Positions 49,918 to 58,699 of a stretch of DNA of 64,000 nucleotides are shown in pieces. Made by a program: the position numbers and the translations under genes. The stretch's first letter is position 1; every line of letters begins with the position of its first letter. The notes below the pieces were generated by a model. That model was not told the DNA's origin. It did not search any database and saw only the letters and a program-made list of their open reading frames with translations. Source of the stretch: Chloroflexota bacterium (lineage in GTDB: Bacteria > Chloroflexota > Dehalococcoidia > UBA2247 > RBG-13-53-26); the NCBI GenBank assembly GCA_016875915.1, contig VGOM01000004.1, positions 1-64,000 of the forward strand, in the 5' to 3' direction.

Positions 49918-51080
49918 TGGCCAGCCGTTGCGCCGTAATCGGCATAGGACAGACGAAGCACACGGACAAGCGCCTCGACGTCAATCACACCGGGATGGTC
50001 CGCGAGGCATGCAATCGTGCGCTGGAAGACGCCCGCCTGTCCTGGAAGGAAGTGGATGCCCTGGTCATTGGGAAGGCACCAGACACCATCGAGGGAGTCA
50101 TCTGTCCGGAGCTCTACATGGCCGAGGCTCTCGGCATGGTCGGGAAGCCGCTCTTCCGTGTTCACACGGCCGGGTCGGTGGGAGGGACAACGGCGATTGT
50201 AGGCGCCGAGTTGGTACGTGCGGGCGTACACGACAAGGTTCTGGTGGTGGGCTGGCAGAAGCAGAGCGAGTCGGATATTACGTGGGCCCTATCGCCGCAT
50301 CTGCCCTTTGACCCGCCGCTCATGGCAGGAGCGGGCGGCTTCTTTGCGCCCCATTTCCGGGAGTACATCCGTCGGTCTGCTGCGCCGGACCACGTCGGCA
50401 TCAAAGTGGCGGTGAAAGATCGCCGGCATGCCTTGAGGAATCCCTACGCTCATCTACATCAGCCAAAGGTCTGCTTTGAAGAAATCCGCGACACGCCCAT
50501 GCTCTGGGACCCGCTCCGCTATGGAGAGACTTGCCCCTCGAGTGATGGCGCCTGTGCTATGGTTCTTTCCAGCGAGAAGTACGCATATCATGGTGGCACT
50601 CGCCCCGCGTGGGTCCATGCCACGGAGATGCGTTCCGAGCCCACAATCATGCCGGGACGAGATGAGGTCAACCCGCGTGCCGGACGCGACTGCGCCGCCG
50701 CGTTGTACAAGCAGGCGGGAATCACCAATCCGCGCAGGGACTTCGACTGCGCCGAGATCTACGTGGCCTTTTCATGGTTCGAGCCGATGCTGGCTGAGAC
50801 CCTGGGTTTTGCCGAACCCGGCGAAGGATGGAAACTTAGCGACTCGGGCGCCACGTCGCTGGACGAGGGCGGAGACATCCCCTGGAACTGCTCCGGCGGC
50901 GTGCTCTCGTCCAACCCAATCGGTGCATCGGGCACCTTGCGCATGGCAGAGGCAGCGCTCCAGGTTCGAGGCCAGGCCGGGGCGCATCAGGTAGATGGAG
51001 CCCGGCTCGCCCTGGCTCATGCGCTGGGGGGTGCCTCCCAGTTCTTCGCCATGTGGATTGTGGGTAGCGAGAAGCCATAG
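49917..51080 (+). CDS. thiolase-fold protein, module A subunit 2
   Basis: CAVIGIGQTKH..., LFRVHTAGSVGGTTAI (no nucleophile Cys), SSDGACAMVLSSE, NCSGGVLSSNPIGASGTLRMAEAALQVRGQAG. Confidence 0.88.
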   Translation: MASRCAVIGIGQTKHTDKRLDVNHTGMVREACNRALEDARLSWKEVDALVIGKAPDTIEGVICPELYMAEALGMVGKPLFRVHTAGSVGGTTAIVGAELVRAGVHDKVLVVGWQKQSESDITWALSPHLPFDPPLMAGAGGFFAPHFREYIRRSAAPDHVGIKVAVKDRRHALRNPYAHLHQPKVCFEEIRDTPMLWDPLRYGETCPSSDGACAMVLSSEKYAYHGGTRPAWVHATEMRSEPTIMPGRDEVNPRAGRDCAAALYKQAGITNPRRDFDCAEIYVAFSWFEPMLAETLGFAEPGEGWKLSDSGATSLDEGGDIPWNCSGGVLSSNPIGASGTLRMAEAALQVRGQAGAHQVDGARLALAHALGGASQFFAMWIVGSEKP

Positions 51081-51147
51081 ACACGTCGTCATGTAGACCT
51101 ATTCCAGTGTGTTTGTGAAAGCACCGTATTCTGAGAGAGGAGATCGA

Positions 51148-51969
51148 ATGGACAAGAGAGATCCCAAGGCCGGACCCGTGGTGATTGTCGAGAGGGAGGG
51201 GGCAATCCTGATCGTGACCCTGAACCGGCCCGAGAAGAAGAACGCCATCAACAGCGAGGTCATGTGCCGACTCTATGATGCCTGGACCCAATTGAACGAC
51301 GACAACGATCTCCGCGTGGGCATCCTCACGGGTAGAGGAGACACCTTCTGTGCGGGAATGGACCTTGAAGACCTGAAGAAGCTTCGCGGAGACGAGAAGA
51401 CAGACGAGTGGGCTCACCGCGTCCTGAACACACCGGATCTCGCGTGGAAGGCCTGGCTCAAGGTCGGCCGGCCAAAGAAACCGATCATTCTGGCGGTCGA
51501 AGGCCATGCGCTCGCGGGCGGCACAGAGATACTGCAGGGAACCGACATTCGCGTGGCCGGAGAGAGCGCCGAGTTCGGAGTCACCGAGGTGCAGCGCGGG
51601 CTCTTCCCGCTGGCTGGTTCGACAGTGCGGCTACGGCGGCAGATGCCCTACGCGGTCGCGGCCGAGATACTTCTCGCCGGGGACGCCATACCTGCTTCGC
51701 GTGCCCATCAATTAGGGCTGGTCAACCATGTGGTGCCCGACGGGCAGGCCTTGGCCAAGGCCAAGGAGATCGCCCGGCGCATCGCGGACAACGGACCGCT
51801 CGCCGTTCAGGGCATTCTGGCGACGCTCCGCCAGACCGAGATGCTTCCCGAGGACAAGGCCTTCGAGATCGAACTGAGCTACGGCATGCCGGTGTTGATG
51901 TCCGAGGATGGGAGGGAGGGACCGCGCGCCTTCCTCGAAAAACGCAAGCCTATCTTCAAGGGCCGCTAG
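51148..51969 (+). CDS. enoyl-CoA hydratase/isomerase (crotonase) family
   Basis: ILIVTLNRPEKKNAINSEVM, GDTFCAGMDLEDLKKL, GHALAGGTEILQGTDIRVAGESAEFGVTEVQRGLFP. Confidence 0.94.
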   Translation: MDKRDPKAGPVVIVEREGAILIVTLNRPEKKNAINSEVMCRLYDAWTQLNDDNDLRVGILTGRGDTFCAGMDLEDLKKLRGDEKTDEWAHRVLNTPDLAWKAWLKVGRPKKPIILAVEGHALAGGTEILQGTDIRVAGESAEFGVTEVQRGLFPLAGSTVRLRRQMPYAVAAEILLAGDAIPASRAHQLGLVNHVVPDGQALAKAKEIARRIADNGPLAVQGILATLRQTEMLPEDKAFEIELSYGMPVLMSEDGREGPRAFLEKRKPIFKGR

Positions 51970-52095
51970 CACCTTTCCAATGCATGCAAGCAGAGAGTCG
52001 GACGTCATGATGTTTGGCGACAGCGCCATTCAATGTGGCAGCGGGGCAGGACCCCGGTCTCCGACGAACACCATCGATGACGCAGGAGGTAGCTC

Positions 52096-53253
52096 ATGAG
52101 TGCCGGGAGAGTAGCTATCGTCGGTGTTGGCTATACACCGTTCAGACCAATCACCCCTGATGTTTCATTCAGGGAGATGGTCTATGAGGCAGCTGCGAAG
52201 GCCTACGAGGATGCTGGAATTGAACCGCAGAAGGATCTAGATGCTTGTGTAACCTGCCAGGACGATTTTGAGCATGGGAGGAGCATCTGGAATGAGCAGA
52301 CGCCGGATAGTCTTGGTGCCGTTCTGAAACCGGTCGGTACTATCCCCGGAGATGGCATCTATGGTTTGATCGATGCCTATATGCAGATAAGAAGTGGGCT
52401 CAGGAACGTCGTGGTGGTGGAGACGCACAGCAAGGCATCCAATATGATCACACGGAACTACCTTCTGGCGCATGCACCAGATCCCATCTACAACAAACCG
52501 CTGTCACAGCATCCATACTACATCGCTGGTATGGAGATGAACCGGTTCCTGTATGAGACAGGAAACACGAAAGAGCAGTGCGCGATGGTGGCCGTGAAGA
52601 ACAGAAGAAATGCTCTGTCCAATCCCGTGGCGGCCTACGGACAAAAGAGCGCCGTAGAGGACGTGCTAGGATCAGAGATGATTTCCTATCCGCTTACCGA
52701 GCTCGACACAAGTAGCCATGCTGATGGAGGCATTGTCATGGTACTTGCATCCGAGGATAGAGCCAGAAGCCTTGCTGGCAAGCCGGTATGGATCAAGGGT
52801 GTGGGTTGGTGCTCCGAAACACCATGGTTGGAATCAAGGAACTGGGGAGAAGCAGTATATGCCAAGTTGGCGGCAGACATGGCGTACAGGATAGCCAAGA
52901 TCAACGAGCCGCGAGAAGATATCGATTTTGCGGAGGTCGATGACACGTTTTCCTACAAGGAGCTTCAACACCTGGAAGCACTTGGACTGTGTCAGCGCGG
53001 TATGGCTGGCAGGATGACCAGTGATGGAGTGACTCAAAGACAAGGGGAGCTTCCTGTCAACGTATCCGGCGGCAGTTTGGGAGTGGGTCATCTAGTGGAA
53101 GCCACTGGTCTTCAGAAAGTCCTCGAGGTGGTGTTGCAGCTAAGGGGCGAAGCGGGCAAAAGGCAACTGGACAACGCTAGGGTGGGTTTGGCTCAATCGT
53201 GGCGAGGTATCCCCTACGCAAGCGGCGCAGTAGCTATTCTCAGCCGTGAATAG
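52096..53253 (+). CDS. thiolase-fold protein, module B subunit 1
   Basis: VAIVGVGYTPFRP..., KPVGTIPGDGIYGLIDAYMQIRSG (no nucleophile Cys), SSHADGGIVMVLASE, NVSGGSLGVGHLVEATGLQKVLEVVLQLRGEAGKRQ. Confidence 0.88.
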   Translation: MSAGRVAIVGVGYTPFRPITPDVSFREMVYEAAAKAYEDAGIEPQKDLDACVTCQDDFEHGRSIWNEQTPDSLGAVLKPVGTIPGDGIYGLIDAYMQIRSGLRNVVVVETHSKASNMITRNYLLAHAPDPIYNKPLSQHPYYIAGMEMNRFLYETGNTKEQCAMVAVKNRRNALSNPVAAYGQKSAVEDVLGSEMISYPLTELDTSSHADGGIVMVLASEDRARSLAGKPVWIKGVGWCSETPWLESRNWGEAVYAKLAADMAYRIAKINEPREDIDFAEVDDTFSYKELQHLEALGLCQRGMAGRMTSDGVTQRQGELPVNVSGGSLGVGHLVEATGLQKVLEVVLQLRGEAGKRQLDNARVGLAQSWRGIPYASGAVAILSRE

Positions 53254-53271
53254 GGCAAGGGAGGAGACAGC

Positions 53272-54435
53272 GTGGGTATGCGGAAAGTGGCTATCGTTGG
53301 TGCCGGGATGACGAAATTCATGCGCCGTGCTCAGGAGACAGGCAAGGAGCTCGCTTGGGAGGCAGCCAGCATGGCTCTAGACAGCTGCGGGATGACTCTG
53401 GATGGCATAGACTGCGTTGTAATGGGTACTGCCCCGGATGCCTTCGATATGATCCACATGAAGGGCGAGAATCTGATCGATGGTGCAGGGGCATGGCGCA
53501 AACCGTACATGAGAGGCTTCGTAGGTGGTGGTACTGGGGTGTTTGTAGTGGATCAGGGTTGGTATCACGTAGCATCAGGGCTTTTTGACACGTGCCTCGT
53601 AGTGGCTGAGGAGAAGATGTCCAGTTGTCTGCCACACCCTCAAGGTGCATTTATTACCATCTGGGATCAATTCACGGAAAGCCCTCTTGGTCCGAGCCTA
53701 TTGTGGATGTTTGCCATGGAGATGACCCGCTACATGCACGTCCATGGGATAACCGAACGTGAGATCGCTATGGTATCAGTCAAGAATAAGAAGAATGCCA
53801 TGGATCATCCCGCTGCACAGCTGCCCGCAGAGATCACGGTGGAAGACGTACTCAATTCCGAGGTAATGGCTTGGCCGGTCAAGAGGCTCGACGTCAGTCC
53901 CTCGAGCGACGGAGCGGTGGCTCTAGTACTCGCTGCTGAACCTGCTGCAAAAAGGATAACGGACAAACCTGTATGGATAGAGGGTGTTGGATGGTGTCTA
54001 GATACCTTCTATATCGGGCATCGTGATCTGTACTACCCCCGATATGTCGAGTACGCAGCGAGGCAAGCCTATGAGATGGCAGGCATCAACGAACCTAGCA
54101 AGGAGATTGACATTGCCGAACCCTACGACCCGTTCGATTACAAAGAGCTACACAATGCGGAAGGACTGCTTCTATGTGGCAAGGGAGAGGCACCCAAGTT
54201 GCTTGCAGATGGTGTTACACAGAGAACAGGAAGGCAACCCTGGTGTCCGTCAGGTGGAGCGTTGGGTGTTGGTAATGCGATCGCTGCCACTGGAACAATG
54301 AAGGTGGCTGAACTCTTCTGGCAGCTTCGCGGTGAGGCAGGAAAGAGGCAAGTACCAGGAAAGCCTAGAAGGGGTGTAGCACAGGCTTGGGGGGATGAAC
54401 TGCAGGTAGGTACAGTCATCGTGGTTGGGATATGA
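53272..54435 (+). CDS. thiolase-fold protein, module B subunit 2
   Basis: VAIVGAGMTKFM..., YMRGFVGGGTGVFVVDQG (no nucleophile Cys), SSDGAVALVLAAE, CPSGGALGVGNAIAATGTMKVAELFWQLRGEAGKRQ. Confidence 0.88.
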   Translation: MGMRKVAIVGAGMTKFMRRAQETGKELAWEAASMALDSCGMTLDGIDCVVMGTAPDAFDMIHMKGENLIDGAGAWRKPYMRGFVGGGTGVFVVDQGWYHVASGLFDTCLVVAEEKMSSCLPHPQGAFITIWDQFTESPLGPSLLWMFAMEMTRYMHVHGITEREIAMVSVKNKKNAMDHPAAQLPAEITVEDVLNSEVMAWPVKRLDVSPSSDGAVALVLAAEPAAKRITDKPVWIEGVGWCLDTFYIGHRDLYYPRYVEYAARQAYEMAGINEPSKEIDIAEPYDPFDYKELHNAEGLLLCGKGEAPKLLADGVTQRTGRQPWCPSGGALGVGNAIAATGTMKVAELFWQLRGEAGKRQVPGKPRRGVAQAWGDELQVGTVIVVGI

Positions 54436-54445
54436 GGAGGTATCT

Positions 54446-54958
54446 ATGAGGAACGAAGTAGGTGAACTGCCCGGGGTGCCGCTGACCGAAAAGGACGTCC
54501 TCCACAAGAAGGTGCTATCGACAGAGTGGGATCCGAAACTGAAGTGGGCATGGGATACAGGGATAGGCTACGGTAGATACCTGAACGAGCTGAAGAAGGG
54601 TAGGATTGTTGGAAGTAAATGCAACAAGTGCAAACGTGTGTTGCTGCCCGCTCGAGCCTTTTGTGAGTTGTGCTTCCGACAGGTAGATGAGTGGGTTCAT
54701 CTCAAGGATACTGGTACGGTCAACACATTCTCTATCGCATACACTGATTGGGTCGCCAGGAGGATAAAGGAGCCACGCATTCCAGCTATGATCGAAATCG
54801 ATGGTTCCGGAGGTGTCGCAATTCTGCATTTGTTGGGAGCAGTTGATCCGAAGCAAGTAAGAGTTGGACTGCGAGTCAAAGCTGTATGGAAGCCAGAGAG
54901 CCAGCGGGAAGGCGCAATAACAGATATCCTTCACTGGCTACCGATGGGGGAGGGTTAG
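54446..54958 (+). CDS. DUF35 protein with intact Zn ribbon, OB fold
   Basis: IVGSKCNKCKRVLLPARAFCELCFRQVDEWVHLKDTGTVNTFSIAYTD (CxxC...CxxC). ATG 54446 with GAGGAGG RBS preferred. Confidence 0.92.
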   Translation: MRNEVGELPGVPLTEKDVLHKKVLSTEWDPKLKWAWDTGIGYGRYLNELKKGRIVGSKCNKCKRVLLPARAFCELCFRQVDEWVHLKDTGTVNTFSIAYTDWVARRIKEPRIPAMIEIDGSGGVAILHLLGAVDPKQVRVGLRVKAVWKPESQREGAITDILHWLPMGEG

Positions 54959-54961
54959 AGA

Positions 54962-55462
54962 GTGTCGGCAGAGAAGGTAACGCAGCTTAGTCAAACAAAA
55001 CGGATGTTTGGAGAGCTGTCATTCGGGCCTCAGGACGTCAAGCTATACGGTCAGTATACATACGGCATTGCTGGAGAACGCTTCTTCAGAGAGATCAAGG
55101 ACAATGGCCGAATCATGGGCACAAGATGTCAGAAATGCCAGCTAGTCTACTTGCCCCCTCGCATATACTGCGAACGCTGCTTTGCCGAATTGAAGGAGTG
55201 GGTAGAGGTAGAGGGCAAAGGTAGAGTACACAGCTACACAGCTGTTCATGTTGATCTCGATGGCAACAGATTGAACGAGCCAATACTAATGGCGATAGTG
55301 GAATTCCCTGGCATCTATGGTGGATTCGTTCATAAGCTCGGAGAAATCGAACCCAGGGATGTTCGTATTGGCTTGAAGGTTGAAGTGGTCCTAAAACGTG
55401 AAGAGGAGCGAGAGGGTTCCATCCTAGATATCGAGTACTTCAAGCCGGGGATGTTTGATTGA
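54962..55462 (+). CDS. DUF35 protein with intact Zn ribbon, OB fold
   Basis: FFREIKDNGRIMGTRCQKCQLVYLPPRIYCERCFAELKEWVEVEGKGRVHSYTAVHVD. Confidence 0.92.
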   Translation: MSAEKVTQLSQTKRMFGELSFGPQDVKLYGQYTYGIAGERFFREIKDNGRIMGTRCQKCQLVYLPPRIYCERCFAELKEWVEVEGKGRVHSYTAVHVDLDGNRLNEPILMAIVEFPGIYGGFVHKLGEIEPRDVRIGLKVEVVLKREEEREGSILDIEYFKPGMFD

Positions 55463-55516
55463 GTCGTGCTACTTGACCTGCCCCCCAAGAATGATCCTGT
55501 CCCATAGGCATACCGA

Positions 55517-56686
55517 ATGGCGTTGGATTTCGATCTCACAGAAGAACAGAACCTGACGCGTCGAGCCGTGCGGGAATTCGCTGAGACGGAGATAGCACCC
55601 GTCGCGCAGGAACTGGATGAGCGCGAGGAATTCTCGGTCGAGCTCACGCAGAGAATGGCCGGGATAGGCCTTCTGGGCTGCTGCGTTCCCGACAGGTACG
55701 GCGGGGCGGGAATGGGGTACGTATCGTACATCATCGCCGTGGAGGAACTGGCCAGGATTGACGGTTCGCAGGCAGCTACGATCGCCGCAGCGAATTCCCT
55801 GGGAGTTGGACCAATCTACCAGTTTGGCAACGAAACGCAGAAGAAGGAATGGCTCCCGGGGCTCTGTTCCGGGCAGATGTTGGCTGCCTTCGGCCTGACA
55901 GAGCCTGAGGCTGGTTCCGACGCTGGAAGCTCCAAGACCACAGCAGGGCTGCGCAACGGGAGATGGGTGATAAACGGAAGGAAGATCTTCATCACCAACT
56001 CGGCATGCCCGCTGACGGGAGTGGTAATAGTGCAGGGCGTGACCGGCTCTCGTGGCGATGGGAAGCCGGAACTGAGTTGCATACTTGTTCCCGCCGATAC
56101 CCCGGGCCTGACTGCGAGAGAGATGAAAGGGAAGATGATGTGGCGGGCATCCAACACCGGGGAGCTGTCTCTCGATGATTGCGCAGTGCCGGAAGAGAAT
56201 CTCCTGGGCCAGAGAGGAGACGGTCTGCATCAGATGTTGGCTACCTTGGACAGGGGGCGCCTCAGCATAGCTGCCATGGGGCTCGGCGGTTCCCAAGGTG
56301 CCTTCGAACTGGCTCTGCAGTATGCCAACTCACGGATCCAATTCGGCCGCCCAGTCAGCTCGTTTCAGGCAAATGCGTTCAAGCTGGCGGACATGGTCCT
56401 GGAGATCGAAGCAGCCAGGAACCTGCTCTACAAGGCATGCTGGCTTCTCGAGAAGAAGCGCTCCTTCACCGTGGAAGCGGCCATGGCCAAGCTCTACTGC
56501 TCTGAGGTGATGCACAGGTGCGCGCACAAAGCTGTGCAGTTGCATGGAGGGTATGGTCTGATGAAGGACTTCCGGGTCGAGAGACTCTACCGCGACCAGA
56601 GGCTTCTTGAGATCGGTGAGGGTGCATCGGAGATCTTGCGTATCGTGATCGCCAGGAACATCGGCGTTGCAGGCAGAGGCATGTAG
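55517..56686 (+). CDS. acyl-CoA dehydrogenase
   Basis: FDLTEEQNLTRRAVREFAETEIAPVAQELDE, FGLTEPEAGSDAGSSKTTA, NGRKIFITNSACP, QLHGGYGLMKDFRVERLYRDQRLLEIGEGASEILRIVIARNI. Confidence 0.96.
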   Translation: MALDFDLTEEQNLTRRAVREFAETEIAPVAQELDEREEFSVELTQRMAGIGLLGCCVPDRYGGAGMGYVSYIIAVEELARIDGSQAATIAAANSLGVGPIYQFGNETQKKEWLPGLCSGQMLAAFGLTEPEAGSDAGSSKTTAGLRNGRWVINGRKIFITNSACPLTGVVIVQGVTGSRGDGKPELSCILVPADTPGLTAREMKGKMMWRASNTGELSLDDCAVPEENLLGQRGDGLHQMLATLDRGRLSIAAMGLGGSQGAFELALQYANSRIQFGRPVSSFQANAFKLADMVLEIEAARNLLYKACWLLEKKRSFTVEAAMAKLYCSEVMHRCAHKAVQLHGGYGLMKDFRVERLYRDQRLLEIGEGASEILRIVIARNIGVAGRGM

Positions 56687-56701
56687 GAAGAAGGCAGCAA
56701 C

Positions 56702-57364
56702 ATGGAGAAGAGAAGAGGAAGGCGCAAAGACACAGTGGTCAAGGGTGAGGACTTCATAACCCACCCTGTCGATCTTGATCGCGCACGAACGGGGCCGAAA
56801 CTCCAGGGGACTCTGGGCGATAGGATCAGAAAGGCTCGCGAGACGCACGGCCTCACAATCAAGGAACTCGGCGATCAGACCGGGATAGACGCGGATATGC
56901 TCGATCGCGTGGAAGCGAATAGGGCGATCCCTCCGCTTGGGGACTTGGTGAAGCTCGGTAGGGCTCTGGAAACCGGAATGAGCTACCTCGTGTCTCCGGG
57001 GACTGACAGACCCATGACTGTGGTCCGCGCCGATCAGCGCAGGGAAGCCTCACGCCATATCGGCAAGAAGGGTGCGCGCCACGGCTATTCCTATGAATCC
57101 TTGGCCCCGGAGAAAGCGAACCGCTCGATGGAGCCCTTCGTGGTGACCCTCACACCCAGTGAAGCAGTCCGGCCATCCACTCACGACGGCCAGGAGTTCC
57201 TCTTCGTGCTTCAAGGACAGATCCTAGTACAGGTCGGTGGCCAGAGAGAGCACCTGGAGCCTGGTGATGCGGTCTACTACGATTCCACCGAGCCGCATTT
57301 CGTCGAATGCGTCGACGGCAGAGAAGCCAAGATACTGGCCGTAATCCATCCGGGGGGACAGTAG
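56702..57364 (+). CDS. XRE-family regulator with C-terminal cupin domain
   Basis: LGDRIRKARETHGLTIKELGDQTGIDADMLDRVEANRAIPPLGDLVKLGRALE; HDGQEFLFVLQGQILVQVGGQREHLEPGDAVYYDSTEPHFVE. Confidence 0.93.
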   Translation: MEKRRGRRKDTVVKGEDFITHPVDLDRARTGPKLQGTLGDRIRKARETHGLTIKELGDQTGIDADMLDRVEANRAIPPLGDLVKLGRALETGMSYLVSPGTDRPMTVVRADQRREASRHIGKKGARHGYSYESLAPEKANRSMEPFVVTLTPSEAVRPSTHDGQEFLFVLQGQILVQVGGQREHLEPGDAVYYDSTEPHFVECVDGREAKILAVIHPGGQ

Positions 57365-57495
57365 CCGTTGCCAGAGCGGGGGAGTGCTTCAGTATGCCAA
57401 GCTCTTAACCAAGGACGGCAAGGACACTGTGATGCAGGCGAGCAGTCGGGACAAACTCGAGGGGCCGAAAACGGAGTAGGTGAAGGAGGTTTCTC

Positions 57496-58545
57496 ATGGC
57501 CACAGTTGCTCGAACACTGCCGTGGTATCTCAATCGACACAAGGTCGCCAGCGCCCTGCGCTCGACGTGGAGGCTGCTCTTTCTTCCCAAGGAGCAGCAG
57601 AAGCGGTTCTTCGACTCCTTCGACGTCTTCTCGATGGAGTGGGAGGCACGGCTGGCAGACAACCCCGGGGACTTCCGGGAGACATCGAGGAAGGTGGCGG
57701 ACTGGTACTCGGTGGTGAACCTCTTGTGCTCGATCGGTCAGATCGAGAAGATGTACATCCCACCCCGGCTGGAGGCCGGCAAGAGCGTGCATCACAACCA
57801 GCTCCTCTACGAGCGCATGCTCGCGGAAGATCTCCGCGTGGGTCCCGGCGACACCGTGCTCGAGCTGGGCTGCGGGCGAGGGCGGGTGGCCTACCACGTC
57901 CACTCGTTGACCGGAGCCGGGCTCGTCGGTTACAACGTGGACGAGTCGCAGGTCAGGAGTGCCAAGGACTTCGCCCGGCAGCGCCGGGCTGACAGCCTGT
58001 GTCAATTCCATGTGCGCGACCTGAACGACGTGCCGTACCCGCTGCAGGACGGAAGCATCGCGGGTGTATACGAGATCGGGGCGATCTGCTACTCCACTGA
58101 TCTCAGCCGCCTCTTCAAGGACGTCCATCGAGTACTTCGACCGGGCGGGCGGGTGTCGCTGCTCGACATCTGCATGCACGACCAATACGACCCCGCCAAC
58201 CCCGAGCACGTGCGGCTCCTGAGCAAGACGAAGCCGCTGGTCGGGCTTCTCCGCGCGCTCCACTGGCATGACTACCAGCGTGCCTTCCACGAGTCGGGCC
58301 TGAAGGTGGTCAAGAACGAGAACCCCAGCATCGACGGCCTGATGGTCCCGATGATTGAGTACCTCAACAGGTACTTCGTCTTGGCGGAGCGGGTGACCAA
58401 GGTGGGGACACGGCTCAGGCTGCTGCCCGCCCACCTCTCCAAGCTGCTCACCAGGTTCAACGAGGAGGGGGAGGCCTTCGTTGCGTTTGACCGAGGCCGG
58501 CTCGGCACGATCGCGCAATACATCGTGGCCGAGAAGCCGCACTAG
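57496..58545 (+). CDS. SAM-dependent methyltransferase, sterol C-24 methyltransferase-like
   Basis: DTVLELGCGRGRVAYHVHSLTGAGLVGYNVDESQVRSAKDFARQ; HRVLRPGGRVSLLDICMHDQYDPANPEH. The SMT-like sub-assignment is an inference. Confidence 0.8.
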   Translation: MATVARTLPWYLNRHKVASALRSTWRLLFLPKEQQKRFFDSFDVFSMEWEARLADNPGDFRETSRKVADWYSVVNLLCSIGQIEKMYIPPRLEAGKSVHHNQLLYERMLAEDLRVGPGDTVLELGCGRGRVAYHVHSLTGAGLVGYNVDESQVRSAKDFARQRRADSLCQFHVRDLNDVPYPLQDGSIAGVYEIGAICYSTDLSRLFKDVHRVLRPGGRVSLLDICMHDQYDPANPEHVRLLSKTKPLVGLLRALHWHDYQRAFHESGLKVVKNENPSIDGLMVPMIEYLNRYFVLAERVTKVGTRLRLLPAHLSKLLTRFNEEGEAFVAFDRGRLGTIAQYIVAEKPH

Positions 58546-58661
58546 GCGCGGGCTTCGCCTTGGCCTTGTGGTGGGCGTCGGTGACCCTGCCACCATGGAA
58601 GCGGTTCAGAACGAGCACAGAGGCCCCCCGCCAAGCGGCCCCCGGCCGGCGCATGCGCATG

Positions 58662-58691
58662 TTGACAAAGGCATTATGAGCATTCTATAAT
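58662..58691 (+). promoter_or_regulatory. sigma70-type promoter for the trp operon
   Basis: TTGACA (58662-58667), 18-nt spacer, TATAAT (58686-58691). Confidence 0.85.
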
Positions 58692-58699
58692 GCTGCGCA

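Noticed and set aside
48859-54435. Annotating the four thiolase-fold ORFs as acetyl-CoA acetyltransferases
   Set aside because: The nucleophilic Cys and mostly the GHP His are missing, so a functional thiolase call is not supported.
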